This document shows positions 44,734 through 53,158 of a stretch of DNA of 64,000 bases, in pieces. The stretch lies in the NCBI RefSeq assembly GCF_000807255.1, contig NZ_CP009268.1:712384-776383 (forward strand). Reading direction: 5' to 3'. The notes below the pieces were generated by a model. It did not search any database, was not told the DNA's origin, and was given only the letters and a program-made list of their open reading frames with translations. The stretch's first letter is position 1. The number at the start of each line of letters is the position of its first letter. The position numbers and the translations under genes are program-made. Origin of the DNA: Clostridium pasteurianum DSM 525 = ATCC 6013. GTDB lineage: Bacteria > Bacillota > Clostridia > Clostridiales > Clostridiaceae.

Positions 44734-47064
44734 ATGAAAAGTGATATAGAATATTGTGGGATAAAAAGTGTATTCACAGTTTATTTTCAAAATCAGATTG
44801 TAAGCACTATAGATATAGATCATGGAACTTCAAAGACAAAATATACTATAGGGAGATCTCCAGAAAATGATATAGTTATTAATTCACCTATAGTTTCTGT
44901 TAAGCACGCTGAACTTGAAATTTCTGATGGATTTTTTGTAATAAGAGATCTTAACAGTACTAATGGAATCTATGTGAATGGAAATAAGACTAATAGTGCA
45001 GTGTTGATGAATGGAGATATCATTAGAATTGACAATATAAATAATCCAAATGAAAATGGTATTTTAATTATGTATTCCCTTGTTGAAAATGATTGTGATG
45101 AGAAGTGGAATGAAATTGACTTAAATAATTTAGAGGAAGTTGCTATAGGAAGAAAAAGCGATAATGATTTAGTTATTTTCCACAGTTTGGTTTCAAAGCA
45201 GCATGCAAAGATAAAAGTTTACAGCAATAGAGTTACAATTGAGGATCTCAATAGTACTAATGGAACTTATGTAAATGGTAATTTACTGATAAAAAGCCAA
45301 ATTTTAAAAGAATTCGATAATATAATTATAGGAAACACAAAGATAATTTATCAGGATAACAAACTTATATATAATACACTGTCAAAGGGATTGAAGCTGG
45401 ATGCAATACATATAAGTAAGGTTATTAGTGATTCCAATGGTTCAGGGAAAAAGAAAATACTTGATGATATCAGCATAAGTATAAAAGCTGGAGAATTAGT
45501 TGCGCTTATAGGGGGAAGTGGTGCCGGAAAGTCCACTTTTATGGATAGTTTAAATGGATTTAGATTACCTACAGAAGGCTCAGTTTTTGTAAATGATGAT
45601 GATTTTTACAGGAATTATTATAGTTATAAAAATATTATAGGATATGTTCCTCAGCAGGACATTGTATATGATACCCTTACTGTAAGAGATATGCTTACCT
45701 ATGCTGCAAGACTTAGGATGCCGGAGGATTCTACTAAGTCAGAAATTGAAGAGAGAGTAAATCAAGTGCTTACAGATGTAGAACTGGATGGAAGAGAGGA
45801 TGTCTATATAAAGCAGCTTAGCGGAGGACAGAAAAAAAGAGCAAGTATTGCAGTAGAGCTGCTGGCTGATCCAAAGTTGTTTTTTCTTGATGAACCTACC
45901 TCTGGTCTTGATCCTGGTATGGAGAGAAATCTTATGAAGCTTTTGAGAAAACTTGCAGATACGGGAAAGACAATAATACTTATAACCCATGCTACTGCAA
46001 ATCTTCATCTTTGTGATAAGGCAGTAATACTGGGATATGGAGGAAAGTTATGCTACTTTGGACCTCCAAAAGGTGCTCTGGAATTTTTCAATGTAGAGGA
46101 ATATGCAGATATTTATGATCTTATAAACAAGGAATCAAAAGTATGGCAAGAGAGATTTAGAAATTCCAAGTACTTTATGTATTATAAACCTCTTGTAGAA
46201 AAAGAAATTAAAAGGTCTAAAACAAAGAATAGAGAAAAAGTTAAAAGAAGTTCCATTAAACAATTTTTTATATTAGCTCAAAGGTATTTAAAGCTCACTG
46301 TTTTAGATAAGCAAAGATTTGCATTTATAATATTGCAGGCTCCACTGATTGCATTTCTCCTATCAATGGTAGCGGATAAGGATTCTTTTAAGTATTTTGA
46401 ATCCTCACAGCAGATTATATTTACACTTGCTTGTTCTGCAGTATGGATAGGAGTATTGAATTCCATTCAGGAAATTTGTAAGGAGAGGCCAATATATAAA
46501 CGTGAAAGAGCGGTTAATTTGAAGCTTATACCCTATATATTTTCTAAGCTCACCATACTTGGTTTTATATGTTTAGTGCAGGCAGGATTATTAGTAGTAG
46601 TTTTTTCGGCACTTATAAATCAACCTAAAATACATCTTCTAGCAACATTGAATTTAGAAATTTTCATAACTGTATTTATAACTATTTTTACATCTACTAC
46701 TATGGGTCTTTGTGTTTCAACTTTAGTGTCAAATACAGATAGAGCAATGGGACTTGCTCCCATAATACTTATTCCACAGCTTTTATTTACAGGACTTGTA
46801 TTTCAGCTAAAAGGCTTTTCGGATAAAATAGCAGATTTGGCAATAAGTAAGTGGGCCTCAAGAGCTTTGGCAGTAAGTTTTGATTTGAATGGTCGTCCAC
46901 TAAAATCTCAGGTAGAGTATCCGAAACTTCCAACGCCTCCAAGGGATTTACCGTCATTTTACAATCATGACATCAATATGTTATATCAAAATTGGATTGT
47001 ATTGGGAGTAATCATATTAATTTGTTTGATTTTAAATTTAGTACTTTTAGAAAGAAATGATTGA
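44734..47064 (+). CDS. FHA-FHA-ABCG transporter (Rv1747-like)
   Basis: A 776-residue fusion. FHA domain 1 (about 37-85: Y-T-I-G-R-S, S-V-K-H-A, N-S-T-N-G) and FHA domain 2 (about 136-182: V-A-I-G-R-K, S-K-Q-H-A, N-S-T-N-G) keep the phosphothreonine-binding residues. The ABC ATPase follows with Walker A G-G-S-G-A-G-K-S-T (260-268), signature L-S-G-G-Q-K-K-R and Walker B L-F-F-L-D-E-P-T-S-G-L-D. The last ~260 residues hold about six membrane helices of the ABC2/ABCG type. The same domain order is found in M. tuberculosis Rv1747, an exporter controlled by a Ser/Thr kinase through its FHA domains. A GAGGAGGG site fixes the start. The exported substrate is unknown. Confidence 0.92.
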   Translation: MKSDIEYCGIKSVFTVYFQNQIVSTIDIDHGTSKTKYTIGRSPENDIVINSPIVSVKHAELEISDGFFVIRDLNSTNGIYVNGNKTNSAVLMNGDIIRIDNINNPNENGILIMYSLVENDCDEKWNEIDLNNLEEVAIGRKSDNDLVIFHSLVSKQHAKIKVYSNRVTIEDLNSTNGTYVNGNLLIKSQILKEFDNIIIGNTKIIYQDNKLIYNTLSKGLKLDAIHISKVISDSNGSGKKKILDDISISIKAGELVALIGGSGAGKSTFMDSLNGFRLPTEGSVFVNDDDFYRNYYSYKNIIGYVPQQDIVYDTLTVRDMLTYAARLRMPEDSTKSEIEERVNQVLTDVELDGREDVYIKQLSGGQKKRASIAVELLADPKLFFLDEPTSGLDPGMERNLMKLLRKLADTGKTIILITHATANLHLCDKAVILGYGGKLCYFGPPKGALEFFNVEEYADIYDLINKESKVWQERFRNSKYFMYYKPLVEKEIKRSKTKNREKVKRSSIKQFFILAQRYLKLTVLDKQRFAFIILQAPLIAFLLSMVADKDSFKYFESSQQIIFTLACSAVWIGVLNSIQEICKERPIYKRERAVNLKLIPYIFSKLTILGFICLVQAGLLVVVFSALINQPKIHLLATLNLEIFITVFITIFTSTTMGLCVSTLVSNTDRAMGLAPIILIPQLLFTGLVFQLKGFSDKIADLAISKWASRALAVSFDLNGRPLKSQVEYPKLPTPPRDLPSFYNHDINMLYQNWIVLGVIILICLILNLVLLERND

Positions 47065-47118
47065 AGCAAGTTTTTAATTCAGGTGAAATAGTGTTTAAAT
47101 ATTAAAGGAGGAAGTTTT

Positions 47119-47787
47119 ATGAAGACAATGTATATATACATTCTGCTTATTTTTATAATATTTATCAATTTTGTGTTTTTTATTTATAGCCTTAAAGTAA
47201 AGAAAAGAGAAATTCCAGAGGGAAACCATAAGGAAGGAAATGAAAATATTAAACCTTTAGCCACTTATAATGAGGAGCAGTTTGGTAAAACTGAAGCTTT
47301 GGGAGATGTTCCTGTAAAGCATAAAGCAAATACCAATATGAATAATGATATAAGATTACCCGGTGTTCCAAATTTAGAAGATGAAGATAAAACAGAAATG
47401 CTGGCAGCTAGTGTGGAATATGCATCAGAGGAAATTACAGGAGGAGAGACAGAAACACTTTATTCTAAGGAAGAAGAAATAATAAAAAAATATGCAGTTG
47501 TAGAATATAGTGAAAACGGATATGAGAAAGAGTTCATTATGACAGAGAATATAATTTGTATTGGAAGGGATAATGACAGCTGTGACTTAGTTATAAATGA
47601 TGACAAATTTGTAGGGAGACAACATGCACTTTTATATTATAAGAATTCTAGTCTATATTTTGTAGATTTAAATAGCAGAAATGGATCATTTATAGAGGAA
47701 AAGAGACTATTTGGACAAAAGGAAATTACAGAGGATACAAAAGTTAAGCTTGGGAATACAGATATTTTTATTAAAGTAGGTGAATAA
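47119..47787 (+). CDS. membrane-anchored FHA-domain protein
   Basis: A 222-residue protein with one N-terminal transmembrane helix (about 4-24), a charged cytoplasmic linker and a C-terminal FHA domain (about 140-215: I-C-I-G-R-D-N-D, G-R-Q-H-A, N-S-R-N-G-S). The linker holds three T-E-x-L motifs (Thr58, Thr92, Thr111), each with Leu at +3, which would suit FHA recognition once phosphorylated. An AAAGGAGGAAG site precedes the ATG. It lies between the FHA-ABCG transporter and the PP2C phosphatase genes, so it is a likely kinase substrate and adaptor. Confidence 0.88.
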   Translation: MKTMYIYILLIFIIFINFVFFIYSLKVKKREIPEGNHKEGNENIKPLATYNEEQFGKTEALGDVPVKHKANTNMNNDIRLPGVPNLEDEDKTEMLAASVEYASEEITGGETETLYSKEEEIIKKYAVVEYSENGYEKEFIMTENIICIGRDNDSCDLVINDDKFVGRQHALLYYKNSSLYFVDLNSRNGSFIEEKRLFGQKEITEDTKVKLGNTDIFIKVGE

Positions 47788-47801
47788 AGGTGAATAGTTC
47801 C

Positions 47802-48563
47802 ATGGAGGATACGGCATATTTATCATTGCCTAAAATTAGATATGGTTCTTATACAACTAAGGGCATAAGAGATGAAAACCAGGATTCTATGCTTATTATA
47901 AATGAAAGTGAAGTACTTGCTTTTGTTATTGCCGATGGAGCGGGTGGGTATAGCTATGGTAAACAGATAAGCAAAATTACAGTGGATGCCATAGAAAGTG
48001 AGTTTAGAGATATACATTCAGGTAACGTTAATTATATCAAGCTGTTAATAGATAAAAAGTATCAGCAGATAAATTCACATATCTTTAAGCTTGAAAGGGA
48101 AATGGACAGTAGAATGGCATCTACTGTAGCTATGTTAAATATTGTAGAGGATAATTATATAGTTAGTAATGTAGGTGATACAAAAATATTTATTGTAAGA
48201 GATGGTGAAATAACTTTGATTTCACAGGTGCATAATGTGGCTTGGGAACTCTATGAAAATAATGAAATAGATTATGAGCAGTATAAAAATCACAAAAATA
48301 AAAATGTATTGACAAGAGCTCTTGGAGGAGGTAGTACAGTGAAACCCTACTATAATATAGACAAGCTACGTGAAAATGATATATTTATTATTTGCAGTGA
48401 TGGTATTCACAATTACATAGGTGATAAAGAAATTAAAGATAAATTTTCAGTAGATATGAAGATAAGTAATGAAGATTTAGATAAATTGTGTTTCGAAATA
48501 GCTGAAACCTGTTTAGAAAGTAAGAGTAATGATAATTTAAGCATTATTGCAGTACAAATATAA
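47802..48563 (+). CDS. PP2C-type Ser/Thr protein phosphatase
   Basis: A ~253-residue metal-dependent phosphatase. R-D-E-N-Q-D-S is motif 1, V-I-A-D-G-A-G-G carries the metal-binding Asp, S-N-V-G-D-T-K-I is motif 6 region, and I-I-C-S-D-G-I-H-N-Y and S-N-D-N-L-S complete the metal site. It would reverse phosphorylation by the kinase encoded three genes later, as stp/prpC partners do. The AAAGGTG site suits the ATG at 47802; the GTG at 47790 overlaps the site itself. The gene directly follows the FHA protein gene. Confidence 0.92.
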   Translation: MEDTAYLSLPKIRYGSYTTKGIRDENQDSMLIINESEVLAFVIADGAGGYSYGKQISKITVDAIESEFRDIHSGNVNYIKLLIDKKYQQINSHIFKLEREMDSRMASTVAMLNIVEDNYIVSNVGDTKIFIVRDGEITLISQVHNVAWELYENNEIDYEQYKNHKNKNVLTRALGGGSTVKPYYNIDKLRENDIFIICSDGIHNYIGDKEIKDKFSVDMKISNEDLDKLCFEIAETCLESKSNDNLSIIAVQI

Positions 48564-48656
48564 AAACTCCAAGAGCAAAGACTCCCCTAGTGCTGTAAAA
48601 ATACATGAAATTTTACATCTGACAGGTGGAAAGAAAAAAGGAAGGTAGAAGTTAAT

Positions 48657-49367
48657 ATGCATAATAAAAAGATGTTAATATATTCTGGAACTACCATGGT
48701 AATTGCATTGCTGCTTCTTATTGCAGTATTTTGCGTAAGTCCGGTAAAAAAGATATCATCCTATAATAAATCTAGTTCCAATAATTCCAATAGTAGTCTT
48801 ATAAAAACACCAGAAACTGTAGAGTTTGATAAGGCAAGTGGTAATTTAAATGTTAGCTTTATATTAGTAGAAAAAGATTTAAATGATATACTGTATAATT
48901 CTATGAAAGATAGTATATCTGTAGATGGAGTAGAAACAGATATAAGCCAAAGTGATGTAAAAGTGTATATTAATTCTTATGTACTTCAGGCGATTCCAAC
49001 TCAATATATACTGGATTTTACTCCAGATATAAAGAATAATACACTTACATTAAATTTAAAATCTGCAAAAATGGGCAGAATTTCAATGCCCAAAGGAGCT
49101 GTTTTAAATAATTTAAAGGAAAATGCCTCAGATTATATATCAGTAAATAAGGATAATAGTTCTATTAGTATAGATAAAAAGGCAGTAGCACCTTTTAAAA
49201 TTACCAGCTTTAATATGGATGAGGGTAAACTTAGATTAAACTTAAACTATCAGATTAAATCAATTACAGATATAACAGGATTGCTTTCAAATAATATGCC
49301 GGAGGGCATAACTAATTATGTAAAAAAATGTTTAATAGTCAGTCTGATGATGATTTTAAAGTTTTAA
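48657..49367 (+). CDS. secreted/membrane-anchored YpmS-like protein, apparent frameshift at the 3' end
   Basis: A 236-residue protein with an N-terminal membrane segment (about 8-29) and an extracytoplasmic beta-rich domain reminiscent of YpmS/DUF2140 proteins (F-I-L-V-E-K-D-L-N-D, I-L-D-F-T-P-D-I-K-N-N-T-L-T-L-N-L). Function is unknown. The last 12 codons look out of frame. At an A7 run (49322-49328), slipping back one base continues into M-F-N-S-Q-S-D-D-D-F-K-V-L-T-D-L-F-K and a stop at 49382-49384, next to the following gene's ribosome binding site. Either a -1 frameshift product or a recent indel explains this. It sits between phosphatase and kinase genes. Confidence 0.6.
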   Translation: MHNKKMLIYSGTTMVIALLLLIAVFCVSPVKKISSYNKSSSNNSNSSLIKTPETVEFDKASGNLNVSFILVEKDLNDILYNSMKDSISVDGVETDISQSDVKVYINSYVLQAIPTQYILDFTPDIKNNTLTLNLKSAKMGRISMPKGAVLNNLKENASDYISVNKDNSSISIDKKAVAPFKITSFNMDEGKLRLNLNYQIKSITDITGLLSNNMPEGITNYVKKCLIVSLMMILKF

Positions 49368-49398
49368 CAGATCTATTTAAATAGTGAGGTGCATATAT

Positions 49399-51393
49399 TT
49401 GAGTGAATTTTTAAAAGAAGGCCAGTTATTTGATGAAAAATATAAGATAATAAAACAAATTGGAAAAGGCGGTATGAGTATTGTATACCTTGCTGAAAAT
49501 ATTAGACTGGGTACAAAGTGGGCTATTAAAGTTGCACGAAAAGATATGGGAGAAAAAGTGGATTTGCTTGCTGAACCCAATATATTAAAAAATTTAAAGC
49601 ATGAAGCTCTGCCAAGGATAATTGATATTATAAGCAATGATAACAGAATTTATATAGTTGAAGATTATATTGAGGGAACGCCACTTAATGTGGAACTTAA
49701 AAATCAAGAGAAATTTTCAGAAAAAATTGTAGTAGAATGGGCAAAACAAATTTGTAATGTGCTGGAATATCTTCACAAACAAAAGCCCAATCCAATTATA
49801 TACAGGGATATGAAACCCAGCAATATTATACTTTCAAAAAATAAGCACATTAAGCTTATAGATTTTGGAATAGCAAGAGAATATAAAGAGGAGTCAGAAG
49901 GAGATACTACCTATATTGGAACAAAAGGATATGCGGCACCAGAACAATATGGTAAGGCTCAATCGGATGCCAGAACTGATATATACAGTCTAGGTATAAC
50001 ATTATATCATTTAATAACAGGTAAAAGTCCTTTGGAACCTCCTTATGAAATTAAGCCTGTGAGAGAATTTGATAAAAATCTATCTGAAGGTATTGAGTAC
50101 ATAATAAATAAGTGTACTAAACAGGATCCTCTTCAAAGATATCAGTCAGTTAATGAATTATTAAGTGATTTAAATAATATATACAAATTTAATTCTGAGT
50201 ATAAGAGAATTAAGAGAAGAAGTTTTATTAAAACAGGAACTCTTACAGCAGTATTTTTAATGTTTGCGTTGTTGACTTATATAGGATATTTAAAACTAGA
50301 GAATGAAAAACTTACTGAATACAATTCAATATTAGCTGAAGGTAAAAAATATGAAAGTGAAAATAAGAACAATGAGGCTATAGCTGCCTTTAGTACTGCC
50401 AATAATAAAGTTTCCAGTAGAATTGATGGATACAAGGAAATTGCAAAGTTATATTTAAAATCTATGGACTACGATAAGTGTATAAATTATATTAATAATG
50501 AAGTATTTTCAAAGTTGGATGATTTTCAAAATGATGATGAAATGCTGTATATATTGGGAACAGCTCAATTTGAAAAGAAGGATTATGAAAATGCAGCAAT
50601 AAGTTTTGAAAAGGCTAAAGAGATAAATGAAGAAGAGATAAATTACTACAGGGATCTGGCTGTAAGCTATGCTAGAAGTAATAAGCTGGATTTAGCCCAG
50701 ACCATAATAAAGGATATTAAATCAAAAGGATTAGATGATAGTGTGACATCTTATATTAGTGGTGAAATATATAGTAAGAAAAATGATTTTGACAATGCCA
50801 TTACTATGTATAAGAAGTGCATAAATGAAACTAAAGATGAAGATGCAAAGAAGAAGACATTTATTTCCATTGCAGAAATATATAGAGATAATTCGGATAA
50901 AATCAAGGATTCTGCTACAAAAGAAGTAGAAATATTGGAACAGGCAAATTCACAGCTCACTGAAAAAAACAATTTACTTATACAGGAGATGCTAGGACAA
51001 GCTTATTTTAATAAGGCAAATAACTATAAAGAAGTGGATAAAGAGTACAAAGATAATTTGGAAAAGTCCCTTGGAAAATTTAATATGCTTGTATCAAGTG
51101 GTGTAAATAATGCTCAGGTATATAGTAATTTAGGTATAATATATCAATATCTTGAACAGTACGAAAAAAGTGAAGCTTCCTATTTAAAGATGAAGGAATT
51201 GTCTCCTGAAGATATGCATAGTTATATAAGGCTTACTGTACTGTATATTGAAATGGCCAATAAGGGAATAGATAGCAGTGAAAATTATCAAAAAGCTAAA
51301 ACAAATTACAACTATATAATTCAACATAACCCTAAGGGTGCCAATGATCCTGAAATTTTACAATTATCAGTTTTGATGAAAAATTTAAAGTAA
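49399..51393 (+). CDS. transmembrane Ser/Thr protein kinase with C-terminal TPR domain
   Basis: About 664 residues. The Hanks-type kinase domain (about 10-265) has the glycine loop I-G-K-G-G-M-S, the invariant Lys in W-A-I-K-V, the catalytic loop Y-R-D-M-K-P-S-N (Tyr in place of His), D-F-G and A-P-E. A transmembrane helix (about 280-300) leads to an extracytoplasmic region of about 360 residues made of TPR-like helical repeats instead of the PASTA domains of PknB/PrkC. SD-like GAGGTG precedes the TTG at 49399, which is a better start than the GTG at 49384. It is the kinase of the operon; likely targets are the neighbouring FHA-linked proteins. Confidence 0.9.
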   Translation: MSEFLKEGQLFDEKYKIIKQIGKGGMSIVYLAENIRLGTKWAIKVARKDMGEKVDLLAEPNILKNLKHEALPRIIDIISNDNRIYIVEDYIEGTPLNVELKNQEKFSEKIVVEWAKQICNVLEYLHKQKPNPIIYRDMKPSNIILSKNKHIKLIDFGIAREYKEESEGDTTYIGTKGYAAPEQYGKAQSDARTDIYSLGITLYHLITGKSPLEPPYEIKPVREFDKNLSEGIEYIINKCTKQDPLQRYQSVNELLSDLNNIYKFNSEYKRIKRRSFIKTGTLTAVFLMFALLTYIGYLKLENEKLTEYNSILAEGKKYESENKNNEAIAAFSTANNKVSSRIDGYKEIAKLYLKSMDYDKCINYINNEVFSKLDDFQNDDEMLYILGTAQFEKKDYENAAISFEKAKEINEEEINYYRDLAVSYARSNKLDLAQTIIKDIKSKGLDDSVTSYISGEIYSKKNDFDNAITMYKKCINETKDEDAKKKTFISIAEIYRDNSDKIKDSATKEVEILEQANSQLTEKNNLLIQEMLGQAYFNKANNYKEVDKEYKDNLEKSLGKFNMLVSSGVNNAQVYSNLGIIYQYLEQYEKSEASYLKMKELSPEDMHSYIRLTVLYIEMANKGIDSSENYQKAKTNYNYIIQHNPKGANDPEILQLSVLMKNLK

Positions 51394-51405
51394 GGAGGAA
51401 ATATT

Positions 51406-51621
51406 ATGATAACCACTGGTATGATAATGTTTGTAGTTGGTATAGTGGGTATGGTTTTTTCTCTTATTATTGGAGGAATAATTTTATATAGAGATAGTAA
51501 GATGAAATATGAAAAAGAGAGTATGGAAAATATAGTGAACTTGGAAAACCAGTTGAATTTTAATGGAAAATCCAAAACTGAGATGATAATGACTGAAAAT
51601 ATGAGGAATAAAGAAAAGTAA
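51406..51621 (+). CDS. small membrane protein of the kinase operon
   Basis: A 71-residue protein with one long transmembrane helix (about 5-28) and a basic, polar cytoplasmic tail. The tail carries K-T-E-M-I (Thr58, Ile61 at +3) and a nearby M-T-E-N, resembling the T-E-x-L motifs of the FHA protein at 47119. An AAGGAGG site lies 12 bases after the kinase stop, so it is co-transcribed. I do not recognise the family; a role as kinase substrate or FHA-recruiting anchor is an inference. Confidence 0.6.
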   Translation: MITTGMIMFVVGIVGMVFSLIIGGIILYRDSKMKYEKESMENIVNLENQLNFNGKSKTEMIMTENMRNKEK

Positions 51622-51658
51622 ATTTGAAGAATAGTACCTATAATATGTTTAGAAAAAA

Positions 51659-51705
51659 ATGAGCCTGTAGAGATTGTTTAAATTAAATCTATGTAGGCTC
51701 ATTTT
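51659..51705 (+). terminator. intrinsic terminator of the kinase operon
   Basis: A 17-base stem with one mismatch and two G-T pairs (51659-51675 with 51686-51702) is followed by TTTT. It ends the LRR-to-kinase operon 38 bases after the last stop. Confidence 0.82.
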
Positions 51706-52026
51706 CATTGGTAAAATGTGGCTTATGTGTAGTAAAAAAGTGAATATATTATGAATTGTTTATAATATATAAATAGAAAAAGTATATAAATGTTATAATT
51801 ACATGATTTAGTATTGTTGCTAGGTGTATAATGTACTCGGTAATCATTATATATAAACAATTTGATATAAATTTTTTTAAAATATAGAATTTAAAGTAAA
51901 AGTTTTTTTGTTTTAAAACGATATAATTGTATGAGATATAATTGAATTTTACTGATATTATGTGAGAATATGAATTACTGTTAAATTTTATCTAGTATAT
52001 GTATTAATTGAGGAGGATCAGATATT
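51706..52026. other. upstream region of the cohesin gene
   Basis: A/T-rich with several TATAAT-like hexamers (for example 51922-51927 and 51937-51942), but none has a good -35 partner. It ends with a GAGGAGG ribosome binding site. I see no known RNA motif. Confidence 0.35.
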
Positions 52027-53031
52027 TTGAAAAAGATTTTCGCTGCAATTTTTATATTCCTTTTAATTTTTTATAATACAAATGTATCTGCAGAAACTGT
52101 GGAGGAAACTAAACCTGATGTGAATATTCAGGTAAAGGGAAATATAGAAACTGGACAAGATATACAAATTTTTGTAAATGTACAGAACATAAAAAATCTA
52201 TATGCTGGTGCGGTAAAGTTTAAATATGACAAAAATATTTTAAAGGTCACAGATATTCGAAAGGGAGACCTTATAGATAAAAAGGATATGAATATATTTG
52301 AGGTTGGAAATGAAATAGATAATGATAGGGGAATAGCTAGATTTAAGGGATTTTCCTGCCTTGGACAGGTTAAGGGGTTTTCAGGCAGTGGAACTTTTAT
52401 AGTAATTGATGCACAGATTTTAAAAAAGGCAGATTTTCATATAAAAAGTATACCATTACAGGAAGAACCTAATGATGAAAATAATTTAAAGATTCAGCTT
52501 GTAGATAATAATTTAGAGGATATGGATTATAACTTTAAAGGATATAATTTTAAATTTTCTGTGCCTGCTGACCCCAACAGTAAAGCTCCAGTTAGCAGCA
52601 AAACTGAAAATAAGGATACTAGTGTAAAAAATTCACAAAATAATACAGAGAATAAAAACTCTGTTGTAAAACCTTCCAATGAAGTTTCCAATAAAGTAAG
52701 TAAAAATAGCGATAGAAGTGAAATTAAAGCTATAGTTAAAGATAAAAATGAAGCGGCTGATAATAATGACAGCAAAGAAATAAAGGATAATAGCGATAGT
52801 ATTTTAAAGGATAAAAATAAAAATATCTCAGATAATACAGTGAATAAAGAGAATTTATATGAAGAAAACATTAATAATTCCAATAAAAATAGCAGCTCAA
52901 AAAATATAGCTGCCTCAAAAAATAATCCTAATTTAGATAAAATCAAGTATTTAATTTTAATTATTTTTATGATCATAGTTATAATTTTAGGTCTAAAAAT
53001 ATATAAATATATGTTAAAAAACAAGAATTAA
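52027..53031 (+). CDS. membrane-anchored cohesin-domain protein
   Basis: A 334-residue surface protein. After a signal peptide (about 1-22, ending V-S-A-E) comes a cohesin-like domain (about 32-178): V-N-I-Q-V-K-G-N, then N-L-Y-A-G-A-V-K-F-K-Y-D, L-K-V-T-D-I-R-K-G-D and S-G-S-G-T-F-I-V. A long Ser/Asn/Lys-rich linker leads to a C-terminal transmembrane helix (about 308-328) and a short basic tail. Cohesins bind dockerins tightly, and the next gene encodes a dockerin protein. The start is TTG after a GAGGAGG site. No cellulosomal enzymes are nearby. Confidence 0.8.
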   Translation: MKKIFAAIFIFLLIFYNTNVSAETVEETKPDVNIQVKGNIETGQDIQIFVNVQNIKNLYAGAVKFKYDKNILKVTDIRKGDLIDKKDMNIFEVGNEIDNDRGIARFKGFSCLGQVKGFSGSGTFIVIDAQILKKADFHIKSIPLQEEPNDENNLKIQLVDNNLEDMDYNFKGYNFKFSVPADPNSKAPVSSKTENKDTSVKNSQNNTENKNSVVKPSNEVSNKVSKNSDRSEIKAIVKDKNEAADNNDSKEIKDNSDSILKDKNKNISDNTVNKENLYEENINNSNKNSSSKNIAASKNNPNLDKIKYLILIIFMIIVIILGLKIYKYMLKNKN

Positions 53032-53158
53032 CACAAAAATAACTGATAAATGTCTGTATTTGCAAAAATAAAGGTATTGTAAACAGTTTATTAAATTTAT
53101 ATAATAAATGTATAGGAATTATAATTATGTATTCATAAAAAGTGGTGGAGGAAAAATT

